From Vandiemenella viatica (Eukaryota; Arthropoda; Insecta; Orthoptera; Morabidae), in assembly GCA_031002005.1 (NCBI GenBank), contig JARYHS010008074.1:9680924-9744923 (forward strand): 64,000 nucleotides of DNA. The letters are read 5' to 3'. Below are positions 1 through 11,297 of this stretch, piece after piece. A program made the position numbers and the translations under genes. Position 1 is the stretch's first letter, and each line of letters begins with the position of its first letter. The notes beneath the pieces are model-generated. The model did no database searches, had not been told where the DNA came from, and worked only from the letters and a program-made list of their open reading frames with translations.

Positions 1-1703
1 TCTTCTTCGCCGTGGCAGTGGGAGCCTGATCTTGCCCTGTTGCGGGAGAGTTGCCCTGCTGCCCTGGAGCTGGAGTCTGGTCTTGCCGCACTGTGCTGTT
101 TGTTGTTGATGCACGGTCTCATGGTTTATCTTGTTTAGTTGGAATGTCTCTAAGTCAGTTTCTGGCTCCCTTAAAAGGTCGGACAGCCTTTGTAACTGGC
201 CACCTGTCAACCTCCACAGTTGGAACACTTGGAGGTGTCTCGTCCCTTCTGCGAGGTGCATTTGGTGGAATCATGTTGGTCTGCGCACTTAACGCAGACT
301 GGAGGTATTTTACAATTGTTGGCCACGTGACCGAAATGCTGGCAATTGTAACATTGCGCAGGTCCTGCCGTTGCCCGGAGTTTCTAAATCCTTCACTTCG
401 AGGTGGCAAATTCTCTACCCCAAAGATTTCCCTGTTTTCCTGGCAATCGGCAAGGATCACCAAGAATAGTGGCATTAATATGTTGCTGCCTGGGCGGCGA
501 AGGTGGGCCACCGTTTGAACAGTAAATCCCATCTCTGAGAGTTCCTCTTTGAGATCTTCAGTGGGAAGAGTTCTTTGGATGCCCCTGAAGACGACTTTAA
601 GTAGCGGGACTGCTCCGACTGGAAACGTGTAGTACGGGACATTGCTGTCCTGCTACATCCCTGTAGCGACTGAGTAGTCTTCTGTGGTGAAGGTGAACTT
701 TATCTTATCACCACCGGCAGTTTTGGCAGCGAAGGAGTTCTTCACAACAGCTTCAACCTTTATCATGGAATGTCTTATAACTCTGCTCAAATTGCACAAC
801 GATAGGAAGAATGTGTGCGGATTTCTGCACTGGTGGTGTTGGTTCAGGCTGCAGGGGTTGGAATTGATTTCTAGTTTCGACGATAATGGGGTCCAGCGCT
901 GGTGGAAGTTTACTAGTATTTTTAGGAAACACAAAGCCTTCCTCATCAACTCACTGATTAGGTTGTCTCCCAACAGTTGGACTAGCTGAGCTTCCTGGTT
1001 TCCGCGCAAGTGGTGTGGCAGTCACTTGGTCAGTTACCCCCTTCCTCTTCTTCAGCGTCTTCCTATCTTTGCTGGCAACATTCCTCTCCAGCTGTTTAGT
1101 GCAAACACTGATGGTGGAGGATGTGCCCTCTACCTTCTTGGGAATTTTGTAGTTTCAGCAGCAAGAGGCGTGGTTCACCACGTCCTTGTGCGGCTGGGGC
1201 GTCAGCATGAGACTTGGCAGGGATGTGTCCTTCCTAGTGTCAGGGTTCTGACTGTCCGTCGATTCCATCTCGTTCTCACTTTCTTCTGAAGAGGGTGAGC
1301 GCGGAGAGTTGGTGAGATTGTCAGGCGCCGACGCACAGGATGGATTCGTCACTTCCATCTCGTTTTCTTCCGGTAAAGGCGAGTGCGGAGAGTCGCTGAG
1401 TTTTCAGGGGCCAAATTGCAAGAAGTGCCGCACGAATCAGACCGCTTTTTAGGTAGGAGAAGGCCTAAAGGGAGTGTTGCTCCGGTCCGGTGTTGTCACC
1501 GTAAGGTTGTCCGAACCGGAAACAACCCTAAGAAATCTCACGCCAGGGGGTTCCACTTCCAAGGCAGTCACCAGAGAAGAAGAAGCAGCTCACTATATTC
1601 TTCGCTGGAGCAAAGAGTGCCCGCTTACGCGAGCAGTCAGTTAGCTAATCTCAATGCACTCGTATGCAAACCGATGTAGCCCGTCCGAGTTCCGAGTTGG
1701 TTT
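1..1703 (-). pseudogene. LINE ORF1 (gag-like) remnant, zinc-knuckle type
   Basis: This is a nucleic-acid-binding ORF1 (gag-like) protein of a non-LTR retrotransposon, read right to left. A Ser/Glu-rich N-terminus begins near 1358. Codons 1009-653 and 532-155 share one frame, separated by a TAG at 650-652; they carry a central domain resembling the pre-C2HC region of Jockey/CR1-type ORF1 (e.g. LRRPGSNILMPLFLV). After a frameshift, three CCHC knuckles lie at 353-183 (CYNCQHFGHVANNC first), with a TGA inside the third. Bases 1-150 continue as Pro/Gln-rich sequence and leave the window, so any RT ORF is not visible. The 5' leader runs to about 1703. Stops and frameshifts make it a dead copy. The LINE gag assignment is firm; the clade is inferred. 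Confidence 0.8.
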
Positions 1704-1714
1704 TAGACAGCCCA

Positions 1715-1916
1715 TTTTTTTTTTTTTTTTTTTTTTTTATTTTTTTTAACTTTCATTCCCCTTGCTGAGGACCAGGGGTGGGCTGCTGTAGAGCGAGTAC
1801 TCTTTTCAGCCTTAGTGTAAACAATTATTTTATATATTTATTTTATTTGCCTCATTTTATTATATCATATTGTTTGTTTTTCAGATTGTGAACATGTGGA
1901 CGTAAAGTCCTTAATA
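1715..1916 (-). mobile_element. 5'-truncated LINE-like insertion (3' end only) with 11-bp TSD
   Basis: A 202-bp insert on the minus strand ends in an A tail (T run 1715-1738 and following T-rich bases). It is flanked by direct repeats TAGACAGCCCA at 1704-1714 and 1917-1927. Its body matches, in opposite orientation, the 3' untranslated tail of the gag-only unit ending at 25459: both contain AAGGACTTTACGTCC, later TTTACACTAAGGCTGAAAAG, and end GGGGAATGAAAG before the A run. Target-primed reverse transcription with 5' truncation explains it. It landed between the leaders of two oppositely oriented gag remnants. Confidence 0.87.
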
Positions 1917-3262
1917 TAGACAGCCCAGGTGCAGCACCTCCTTATATAGGCCAACGGCTCTCTCCGACGCCAGTCACGACTGACACAGACCTCACGACCT
2001 CACGGGGACGCACTCACGGGACATGAGTGCTGCTGCTTCCGAGGCCGACCCGTCGGCAGCTGAGGACGGACCAGATGGCGACGAACTCTTCATTGAGGCG
2101 AGACGGTTTCGTGACCCGGCTCGACCTGCGCGCTGATGGACGTCTCGAACCAATGGATCTTGCCAACCCAAACAGAAGTATCAGTTTACTTCTTGGTCGT
2201 TGTGGGTCATACATGCCGGCCTGAGGTATGGTTGGTCTCTACCAACAAACCCCTTCGTGTGCTTTTCAGCACTGAAATACTCAGGGGATGAGGACGTCAA
2301 AGTCATCCACGATGATGCTGCGGCCAAGGGGCACAAGCGCCCGGCGGCCCTAGCAACAATGCCATTGGTCCTCGCGGACGACTTCTGCTCGAAGAAACTC
2401 TTCCGCAAGCTGAATGGGAAGCAGAAACGTCTGCTCAGAAAGCAACAAACTGCAGCGACCACGGAGTGGCAAGTTGCAGGCGCCAAGAACCCCGAAACTG
2501 CAGAGAAGCTGCAGACTCCGGGGACAGATGCACCAGGCCTCCAAGCACCGGAGCCACCTGCACCAGCCAGCCCTACCCAGGACGACACGGTGGCAATTCA
2601 AGCACCCCCAGCGTCGCCCACGCCGTAGCATGAGGAGGATACAGCACCAACCACGGAGCAGGGTCCTGCCCAACCCGTGGTGGCGGCTTACGAGGGAAAC
2701 TGGGGCAGCCTGTATGTACAGCTTCTGCTGGCTACAGAGCTGCCTCTGTTCTGCTGGCCTGTCGAGGGAGGCCTGCAGATCCTGGCCTCATGCCCCGCCG
2801 ACCTGACGAGGGCCACCAGCCTGATGAGTGACCAGGGCATCGGCTGCGACATGGTGCAGCCCAGCCCGCCGAGCCAGCCGTTGCCTGTGGCCGCTTCAGC
2901 ACTGCCGAGAGAGAGGGCTAGGAAGGCTGCTAAGAAGAGGCCTTCCCCGCCCGAACTCCGGCAGTGTTTTAACTGCCAGCTCCATGGTCACGAGGCAAAG
3001 GAGTGCAGAAACCGGCGCAGATGCACCAGATGTGGGGCTGACCATCGTGCTGCCGAATGTACCGTAGCCAGGGAAGAGGCTGTCTGCTGCAACTGCGGAC
3101 TAAATCACGCAGCCTGCTTCTCTGGCTGCGAAAAGAAGAAGCAGCTCAGGGCAAAGTATCGCTCCGCACTTGACCCAGCGACCAGCTCACGGTCGTGGTC
3201 ACGCTGCTCACGCAGCTGATCACCGCCCTAATGCCACGTCGTGAACAAGAATATCAACAGAC
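1917..3262 (+). pseudogene. Gag-like ORF1 remnant, copy A
   Basis: A plus-strand gag-like ORF1 related to the units at 24.3 and 25.5 kb. A first ATG (2023) opens a short acidic segment that stops at 2137. From 2200 one frame runs to 3219, broken only by TAG at 2626-2628. It has a basic Lys-rich segment, a Pro/Ala/Gln-rich linker, a small domain around 2690-2870, and three CCHC knuckles at 2964-3129 (CFNCQLHGHEAKEC first). In another frame the C-terminus reads TLLTQLITALMP before a stop near 3270, echoing QLLSQLIAAMIP at the end of copy B. No RT frame follows: at about 3270 the sequence changes to a Penelope fragment on the other strand. The leader before 2023 lies head to head with the minus-strand gag at 1-1703. 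Confidence 0.78.
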
Positions 3263-3269
3263 AAGTCTA

Positions 3270-3900
3270 ATCAACTGATGACTCAGTCAAAAAGCCAATT
3301 CCAAAAAAGCACATCAGATAGCAGTCATAGGGTTTTCCCTGGAACTGCAAAAACTTAATGGCGTAAGCCATACCGATGACGCTGCTGCTGCTGCTGCTGC
3401 CGACGCCAGTGCCCGGCGGCTGGCAGTGAACGGGCGGGACTACAAGTGTTCGTTGCGGGCCGAGGAAGTCAATATTGGAACCGTTTGTTGCGTTTGCTGA
3501 ACATGCGTGCCACGCTCTCTGCGTAGAGTTGCCAAGGCTGGATTCCATGCCTCGTTAAGACATAGGCCACTCTCTCTGTTGTTGGTATTAGCCAATTGAA
3601 TTTCAATCGTAACGTTGTTGAAGTCGACCCTGTGGCCATGGTTGTACTCATGCTCGGCGATTGCTGACTTGCTATATTGTCCCAGGCGAAGATAGCGTTT
3701 GTGCTCTTCACACCGGTGTTGTACAGTGTGGGTGGTTTGACCGATGTAGCACTTTCCACACTCGCACGGGTTGCTTTAAGTTCCAGGAACTCTGAGGCCA
3801 AGATCGTCCTTAACTGAGCGGAGGTAGTCCCGAATTTTAGCAGGTGGTCGGTAAAAACATTTTATTCCATGCCGTGCGAGAATTCGGCGCTCTGTGTTTG
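3270..3900 (-). pseudogene. Penelope-like element fragment: GIY-YIG endonuclease end
   Basis: Read right to left, the sequence encodes the C-terminal end of a Penelope-like retroelement polyprotein. Before the endonuclease comes CFYRPPAKIRDYLRSVKDDL (about 3874-3815). Then PCECGKCYIGQTTHTVQHRC (GIY-YIG core, CYIG in place of VYIG), EEHKRYLRLGQYSKSAIAEH and a downstream LCLNEAWNPAL tail match the usual layout PCxCGKxYIGxT...EHxRxxRLxxxxKSAVAEH. A frameshift lies just before PCECGK, and the RT portion that should precede (higher coordinates) is not recognisable beyond about 3900. The endonuclease would nick target DNA during insertion; this copy is dead. A repeated GCT/GCC stretch (3378-3400) gives an Ala run at the very end. 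Confidence 0.8.
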
Positions 3901-4655
3901 CATACGCATGTATATACCAGTTTCTTTGGCTCGTTAGTGTATATTCTCTCTTTCCGCAGGGTATTCGAGATTATGGTGCCCAGAGTCGGTTTTTGTGCAA
4001 ACATTCTCTGCCAATCGCAATATTTGTGAATTGCAGAGTATGGATGTAAATATAGGTGTAATCTGTTCCTATATACACTCGCCTCAATAATTGGCTTGAG
4101 TCGTGTGTCACTCGACTCTCCTGTTTAACCCACATCTGTAATAAGCCAGCTCTCGGTTGGTTTTGAGTTGGGCAGCCACTGTGGTGAGGGTTCATCCGTG
4201 GCCTATAGATCCTTAAGGGATGACAGGGTCACCAGAAGATCACTGTCGAGTGAGTCTGCCCACTCAGCCGTGCTTAGTTGAGGATAGAACTATCTGTATC
4301 TCCACAAAGTTTTCATGTTCGGCGGTAAAAACTGTTTATTGCAATCTGAAAACATGGAAAAAGTAGAATTCATAATACGTACTCTCATGGTTAAAACTGT
4401 AATGGAGTCATCCAAGAACATAAAAATATATTACTTGTGACTTCCCTCCTATCACATGAAAGTGTCATTTTGCGGTCAAACTCAGAAGTCGGCAGTTCTG
4501 TAACAAATATAAAGATAAAAAATATAAGATATATCAGTTAACAGAAGATGTATTCACTGGCTCAGCACTACGCTACTGAGAGCAATCTAGAGAAACAGAA
4601 AAGAAAAACATCTTAAACTAACAAAGTTAGCATAATATAATTAATTCAAAAAAAT
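3901..4655. other. Unassigned AT-rich spacer
   Basis: I see no gene or clear repeat family here. Open frames are short and lack codon structure. The right part (after 4310) becomes strongly AT-rich and grades into the repeat at 4660. Confidence 0.5.
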
Positions 4656-4659
4656 AAAC

Positions 4660-4785
4660 ACACTAAAGCTTTTGAAATAACTTTATACCCTGCTTATAAT
4701 AAAATAAATCTACAATGGCAATATTTTACGTTACTATCATTGAAATTTTTACATTAATCAGTAATTTTGGAGTAGGTGATGCTGT
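4660..4785 (+). repeat. Dispersed copy of the fold-back arm seen at 56.7 and 57.2 kb
   Basis: The stretch from AAATAACTTTAT through ATTGAAATTTTTACATTAAT to TTTTGGAGTAGGTG aligns along its length with 56695-56803 and, inverted, with about 57190-57310. It is diverged but unmistakable, so the arm sequence is a dispersed repeat and not a one-off local palindrome. Confidence 0.7.
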
Positions 4786-4947
4786 GATAAGGATTATCAG
4801 GCTGCATTTCAACCTAATCGCATCATATGTTAAACTTGCTACTCTATAATCAAAACTCTACCTTCTAGTCATTAATGCATACCACATACATAAATATGTA
4901 TCTGGAATATATCTGTCTCTTCCTGTATACCGCAGTAAACAGCGCCG

Positions 4948-5060
4948 GCTTTAGGGGGGGGGGGGGCGCCGGGGTCTGGAGGGCGCCGCGCGTGCCAGCT
5001 TGATGATGATGATCACTGGAGGTTTGTGTCGCCATGGCGGGCCATGGCGACACGGGACGC
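4948..5060. repeat. GC-rich island with perfect 28-bp palindrome
   Basis: A run of G and GCGCC-rich sequence (4955-4990) stands out from the AT-rich surroundings. At 5026-5053 two 13-bp arms (GTGTCGCCATGGC and its complement) flank a GG loop. Similar G-rich wording (GCACCGGGGCCTCC) recurs at 45058-45073, which hints at a dispersed element. No coding content is evident. Confidence 0.5.
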
Positions 5061-6180
5061 TATTGGGCATTTCCTGCCCCTCCGTCCCTGTTGCTTAGTT
5101 TGTTGACTGTAGCTTTTTGATGTTGAATTTAGGCGAAGGTCGGGCAGGCTGTGGCTAGGAGATAGGGAGTCGTTTGCTGTCTAAAACGGCTTGATGTTGG
5201 CCACCAGCTGTGTCAGGTGTGACACAGCTCGTACAAGTTCTTGAAGGACGGCTTAACTTAACCATTTAATTTAATTACCTATTTCTGTCGATCGAAAGAA
5301 AAAAGAAATTCAACGTATTAACGTTTACGGACTTATCTCGTGGGTGTATGTATTTAGCATGTGTAGCAAGACCTGTCATCTCGTAGCTTCTCGTATCCCT
5401 TATTAATAAAGGTGCTATTTCTATGCAGTTAATCACTGCTACATAGACTATCGAGAAAAGCGAGGGACCAGGAGGCCAGGGGTGGTAGGGTCCGCCGGTC
5501 ATTCCTGGTCCTTCGTTGCCCACACACACGCGGGAATGTTCAAAGACACAGCCGCTCACTTCCTCTTTAGATCGAAGTTTCTACGGACCCTTTGAAGGGT
5601 TTTCCAATCTTTGGGACATGTTATACCTGAAAGCTGCAAAATATTGTACGAGGAACTCAGAAATGATTATATGAAGGTAAATGTATATAAACATATTCGT
5701 ATATATCTACATAAATATAAATGGATAAACATGGGAAGGTCTTGTACAGTTTAAAAAAGTCAGTTAAGAACCTTTGCCAGGAAGAGCGTCCATTGCAGCA
5801 TGTGCGTCAGTCCAAGACGGTCTGTCAGACTGTGTGTTAATAGCGATCGAGGGATTACACGCTGACTCTTGGAATGTGGGGTGAGAACCCTGGCGTGTTG
5901 TCGCTCTCAATCTAGAAGTATTTGCGATGGACTCGGCTCACCGCATTCCAGTACTGCCCGTTTGCCCACTAATGTATGGGCTGCTATATGGAAAGCAACG
6001 AGAGCGCTTCCTACGAAGCGACCCGCGTTCTCGGAAACGGCTGCTTGAGCCGCGCGAATGTATCGGTCCCAGAGCAGTGTAGACTCAGCCGCTAGCGAAA
6101 CAGTTCAAATATTTTAGCAGGGAAAGGTGTTATTTACAGCGGATAAAGATGAAAAATTGGTGAAAGTAGTGTGTAAATTG
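5061..6180. other. Unassigned region upstream of hAT-like remnant
   Basis: I recognise no coding features. A moderately GC-rich patch at 5920-6090 may be the 5' part of the hAT-like remnant that becomes legible at 6181, but no frame is convincing there. Confidence 0.4.
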
Positions 6181-6672
6181 GGCCCTCCCAAGTACATTTA
6201 AATAATTTCCCGAAAGATCAAAATGGGCGTCATTTCTCTTCAGCTTATTACTCAAGAAAGCTTCCAAACGAAGAAATTATCAGACGTCGGTGGTTAGTTT
6301 ATTCAATATCAAACGACAGTGTCTTTTGTTTTTGTTGTCGACTGTTTGATTTAAAGTCAACTGCAAATTTGACCGCTACTGAATGTTTCAAAAAATGGAA
6401 ACACTTAAGTGAAGCTTTGAAAGTGAACAAAAATAGTCCTGCACATAAACAAGCATTTATTCAATGGACTGAAGATGAAATCAGGTTCAAAACTGGTTCA
6501 ACTATTGACAAGGGAGAACAGCAGGTAATTTATAAATAAATATTACAATGGAACAATGTGCTTCAAAGATTGATGCACATAACCTTGTATTTGGCTGAAA
6601 ACAACATGGCATTGAGAGGGTCATCCGATAAATTATTTACTCCAAATAATCCTACAGTAACGGGTAGATGGT
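6181..6672 (+). pseudogene. hAT-type transposase remnant (TTF zinc finger / DUF4371-like N-terminal part)
   Basis: A frame without an early Met reads through 6181-6672. It contains NNFPKDQNGRHFSSAYYSRK, RRRWLVYSISNDSVFCFCCR, LFDLKSTANLTATECFKKWK, then a TAA at 6538-6540, then LAENNMALRGSSDKLF and TPNN. This is the order of the TTF-type zinc finger and following helices of the ZMYM1-like / DUF4371 branch of hAT transposases: a basic start, W-L-x-Y-S, C-F-C-C, F-x-x-W, then the L-A-x-x-N-x-A-x-R-G motif. The catalytic DDE part and the dimerisation domain are missing. At about 6670 it runs into the TGACGTCA-rich stretch. The family assignment rests on motif order only. Confidence 0.75.
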
Positions 6673-6689
6673 AAATACCCAGATGGTAG

Positions 6690-7092
6690 GGACTATGACG
6701 TCGCGCTTTCTTCGGTGAGTGTTTAGACACCGGTGTCAAAAATAATGGACCTCAAATCAGAGTGCTGACATACAAACATGCAGAAAGAAATACCCAGTAT
6801 CTTGGGGCTATGACGTCAATGGGAATCATATGAACCGGAGGTCAGGGAAATCTGGAAAGAGAGATAGAGACAGAATTCACACCTCCGTCACAGGTCTGTC
6901 ACGTCAATGGCTGCCATTGGCTGAAAATGTCCACATTAGTCCATTCATATCGTCCGCCAGTGACGTCATACGACCAGTGACTCTGACTGGCTGGATTCAA
7001 AAGCCCGCCAACTTTTCCTATTGGCTTTCCATACCACCAACCAGTGACGTCATATGACCTTGGCCTCTCGTTGGCTGGTGCCTGGGTGTTTA
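6690..7092. promoter_or_regulatory. Cluster of CRE-like TGACGTCA palindromes with CCAAT-type boxes
   Basis: Perfect TGACGTCA palindromes occur at 6811-6818, 6961-6968 and 7045-7052, with a near match (TGACGTCG) at 6696. The last two share the context CAGTGACGTCATAYGACC. ATTGGCTG/TTGGCT boxes on either strand lie between them (about 6914, 6989, 7021, 7070). Such sites bind CREB/ATF-type bZIP factors and NF-Y in animals. Because the two best sites share flanks, part of this is a degraded tandem or dispersed repeat, and no promoter activity can be claimed. No gene start follows within a kilobase. Confidence 0.4.
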
Positions 7093-9335
7093 CAGAAACC
7101 AAACAGAATAGACATTCCCTCATTACTTGTCTTTATTTGTAAATTGTTATTAATACTAATTTTTGTAAGGCCTATATTCTTCGGCGTAGGTGACGTGACC
7201 AGGGATAGTTCTACAGTGGAGTTAGTGCCAGGGAGAAGCTAAGTGCAGAAAGGAAAGTCTGTTACTATTACTGTGAGACCCAAAATGTACTAAGATTCGA
7301 AAATAAATTGTGTTCTTAAATGTTAAGCTGGTGAATATATACCAAAATTTATATTTTGACATACATTGATAGGATTAAATTACATGTAGCAGAACGCGAT
7401 TCCAGGAGAAAAAAGGAGTGAATGCCTGACAACTAAATGTAATCATCGGACGAGAGTAGGTATGTAGTATGAGTGGAAAACACGCAAAAAATCTGATTTA
7501 TAACCTTATATCTTTGGAAAGTATGTGAGTTTATAAGTTGTGGATTTTGGCTAAACGTAGATATGATTAATAAAAATTAAACACTTTTTTAAATCAATTC
7601 TGTGGGGGATGTCAAAAAGAACTAATGGAGTACCGCATAGAATCAAACGAGATCAATCTGGACGACAGTGCAATATATATTGAACTGGTTAGCGAATACT
7701 AATGAAGAAACTCAAAGAAACAGTAACGTCACTGAGCCCGTAAAAGATGGGAGAAGACCAGCAATACTGAACAGACCGGATACTAAGCTTGCTAATGCAG
7801 CTAAGACTTAATCACTGGACAATAAAATCTGAATGAGTCTGAATGCGGCACTGAGTTATCTGGGCTTGCTGGGGGTGCACAGATGCTTTGTGGCACAGAT
7901 AGATGTTGTATAAAAACTTGTGGCAAACATGGAAAGTGAAATTAGAGAGTAGAATCTATAAACGTGATCTAATGTGGATGGTAGAAGAATTGAAACTAGA
8001 GGAACGGTAAAGGGGGGGGGGGAAATAACCAGAAGTAGTAAAAGAAAATTTGAGTTGTTGTTGTTTTTAGGGTTTTAAGGCGCGTCGACAACTGGGTCAT
8101 TAGCGCCCAGAAAATTTAAGACATAAGTGATATTCAAGAAGCACAAAATGACGAGACGAAGCACCAACATAATGAAGATGAAACTGGGTACATTTTGGTC
8201 TTAAAGTATAGTGCAAATGACAAGGGAAAACTAATCCTACCCATGGGGCTAGTGATCAACAAAACAGAAAATATTGAAACAGGGAAGGTGTCATTGTACG
8301 TTTAATATGGAACGAAGCATTATCCTCTGAGGAACGTTAACAACCAAGATGTGGAACATTTGGAAGATGTAAGACAGATCACCCCACATTCAAAAAAGAC
8401 ACGGTAGAAAATGTTTATATTGAAGAAAGGAAGAAAACTAATGCATGGATATGAAGAAGCAGAGATTGAAGGTGAGCCACGCAAAGAAGAAAAACAAATT
8501 GAATAGGAGCAAGAAGAGCAAGAGGAAATGTGTCGGAAAATAAGACGATGTAAACGAAAGCGATTATAGTTGAAAGACCTGTGAAGATTATGCTGATCAC
8601 TTCAAAATGAAATTGTGAGTTTCAGAATAATTTAAGAATATGGAGAGTCATACTCAATGAAAAAGAACGAGAGAATCTATTCGTGCACCAAACCCTGTAA
8701 GGTACACAGTTGTCAAGGTACCGATGAGAACCATCAAAATTTTTATTTGGAGACGATGTTAATAGTAACGGTTTATAAAAATTCAATCGGCAATCATTTC
8801 ATCAATTTTCCCAGTTATGGAACAGCTTCGATTTTTTAAAAAAATCTGATGTGACAGACATCTTGCTGTGGCTCTCTTCAAAGGACTAACCATCCATCCA
8901 TCCATGATTGGCGCAGACAATGTGTCTGTAATAAAATCTTTAGCACCTCGACCTAATCTCTTATAAATAGTGTCTGAGGGGCGCGCTAACCTTAAGAGGT
9001 GACGTCTCGCATGTTCATGCCCTTATTCGTAAACAAATTCATCTTACTCTGAACAGCAGTCCACTATATGCTCGCAGACGGGACAGCAAGGAAAATAAAG
9101 CTCTTAAACTTTTCTTTTGGAGGCGAAATTAAGAACTGTTAATGTCGTCAGATAAAGCACGAGATGAAATATTCAAACGGTTCAATCTTAGAGCATTTTA
9201 GTAAGAAATACAGTAAATATATCCGGTAATAATTAAAGCTGAACATGTTCGATACTTATTTTCATGACGCGACTTACAATAATACTATTCACAGAAATTG
9301 GTAAAACAGTTTATAATATACAGACAATAATACTT
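7093..9335. other. Unassigned AT-rich stretch with a short SINE-like piece
   Basis: No coding feature is supported. The segment 8056-8110 (GTTGTTGTTTTTAGGGTTTT followed by GGTCATTAGCGCCC-type wording) resembles the tail of tRNA-derived SINEs seen in insects, but has no recognisable tRNA head. A G run lies at 8012-8021 and a CATC microsatellite at 8892-8904. Confidence 0.4.
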
Positions 9336-9339
9336 TGTT

Positions 9340-9668
9340 TTACTCTTGACTGGTTTGATGCAATTCCCTATCCCTTCATATTTTACGCCAACCTTTTCAT
9401 CACAATATACCCCTTATTACCTACATCTTCAATTACTTGCTTCATATATTCTAATCTTTATCTACCTCTACAGTTCTCTCCTTCCATTATACCCTCCACT
9501 AACAAAGCAAATAATCATGCTTGTCTTGAAATCTGACACAACATATGGTCTCTTCTTTCTATAACACTCTTCCACAATTTTCTTTTTCACCCATAATTTC
9601 CAAACACGTTCTTTTCGTTCTTTGTCTGTCAACTTAATTTTCAGCATTCTTATAATTTTAGGCCAAGT
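9340..9668 (-). pseudogene. RTE-type LINE 3' fragment (third copy)
   Basis: Read right to left this is the C-terminal end of the same LINE family found at 17.4 and 42.6 kb. In order it shows AGAATGCTGAAAATTAAG, GACAGACAAAG, a diverged GAAATTATGGGTGAAAAAG, GAACTGTAGAGGTAG, AGATTAGAATATATGAAGCA, and an end like GCATCAAACCAGTCAA. These match the downstream region of the other two copies in the same order. It is much more diverged and full of stops. The upstream RT domain is absent, as expected for a 5'-truncated insertion. Confidence 0.82.
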
Positions 9669-9736
9669 ATAATCAAACGACAGTAGTTAAATCGAAATTC
9701 TTCAACCAATGAATTGTAGCACTATCTCTGGGTAGG

Positions 9737-11297
9737 ACCATGGAGGAAAGAAATATATGGAGACGATGCAAGGGACCTTCACCACGCGTTGAACTGACGC
9801 CGGGCGGAGAGGAGTGGGGGGACATGGCCGCCATATTGTCCATCCATGCAGACACGGGGAATATGTACAAAACCTCAAGGGAACTCTAGGATAAACGTGA
9901 CGCCGCAATCTGATAATGGGTTATTATGTAAATCGATGAGACAAATAAAAATGAAGAATAAAATTTTTTGATATCCTCCCTAGTTTCCCAGATATTCTGT
10001 CTCAAATGTGAGATGTTTTTGGTTGAAATTCATAAGAAAAAATTGTCCAAGGTCAAATTTGATGATGGATTCTTATTTAAGAAGACGAGACAAATAAAAA
10101 ATATAGAATAAAATTTTTTCCATATCTCGCCTAGTTCTCGAGACATACTGTCCCAAAAGTGAGGTATCTTGAGTTGAAATGCAGAAGAAAAATTTTGCAA
10201 AAGTCAAATTTGATGATGAATTCTTATGTAACACGACGAAAAAAATCGATAATAAAGAATAAAATGTTTCGATATCTTGCTTAGTTTTGGGGATACTGTT
10301 TACAAATTGAGGGGATTGGGTTGGGATGCGGCCTGGACCAAAAATTAATTCCGCCAAAGCCACAAATGGTGGAAATGCAGTATGGCTATTTCTTTTTTAT
10401 TACTACCACTTGTGGTTAGGATGAAATGCGTCAGACCAGAATAAAAATAGTTATCTTGTTACCATACATCGTAAGCTTAATTGCAAATAGCTGGAAGTAG
10501 TATAAATCGCGAACACTTTTTGTCACTAACACGGTTCTCATGAAATTACTAACAATAATAGACAAATTCTTTGTCCGTTATAGAATAAGAAAACCATTCT
10601 GGTACAGACTGCTTTTAGACGTAACCACAATCTCCATTAAATTGCCTCTACAAAATCAAACTATGTAGACACACCCAAACACGCGTATTTGAATCGGGGG
10701 TAACAACATCGTTTGCTTCATCAAGATTCCTAGATTGCATAGCATAATTTAACACAGTTAATTTCATAATACACTGTCAGTATAAACTGCAACGTGACGA
10801 AAGAAAGTACAATATTAAATTCACTGAATCGCGATGTAATACACACCCCTTTATATCTCATTTTCAACACTTGTTAAAAAGTAATGCTAGTCTATTATGT
10901 GCAAAATAGCAAGGTATGCCGATTTTCTACACTATACCAACAAAAATTTGAGAACAAAGTAATCCTATTGAGAGCTATGACTAAATATTTATAGACAGGC
11001 ACCAAACTTTCCAATACCTACCGCACACTTCAAGAACAATAATTAGAATGCAACTTACTTATGAAATGATATTCCAGGTTCTTTCCTCTCTGGCGTATTT
11101 GTGCATCCGTATGCAACACAAGATGGCATTATAAAAAAACTTAGAGATATTAGAAAATGAAATAATCACAGCATCAAACACAATGTGAATTTTGCATGTG
11201 TAGGGATTCACAAAATGGCCGCCAATAGTTTAGAGGTGGGGTCACAGATTTAACGTCATTTCATCTCCATATATTTCCTTTGTCCATGGGTAGGACT
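9737..11297. mobile_element. Possible degraded DNA transposon bounded by inverted ends
   Basis: The left segment 9740-9840 (GAAATATATGGAGACGATG ... ATGGCCGCCATATTG) reappears inverted at about 11205-11293 (complement of CATCTCCATATATTTCC and of AATGGCCGCCAA). The interval of about 1.55 kb between them carries the 151-bp tandem repeat and no recognisable transposase. Inverted ends around a non-coding interior would fit a non-autonomous DNA element. I could not find a clean target duplication, so this is tentative. Confidence 0.35.
9936..10345 (+). repeat. Tandem repeat, about 151-bp unit, 2.7 copies
   Basis: Units start near 9936, 10087 and 10238. Each runs GACRAAWAAA, then GAATAAAATTTTTT, ATATC, CTAGTT, GAGATACTGT, GTCAAATTTGATGATG and GAATTCTTAT. 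GAATA anchors fall at 9956, 10106 and 10257. Units are diverged by substitutions and small indels, so the array is old. Confidence 0.75.

Noticed and set aside
155..532. Host zinc-knuckle (cellular CCHC) gene
   Set aside because: The pre-C2HC-like region, three knuckles, stop codons and lack of introns point to a LINE ORF1 relic.
7590..8600. Degraded retrotransposon pol
   Set aside because: Some Lys/Glu-rich frames look TE-like, but I could not find one motif in order, so no call is made.
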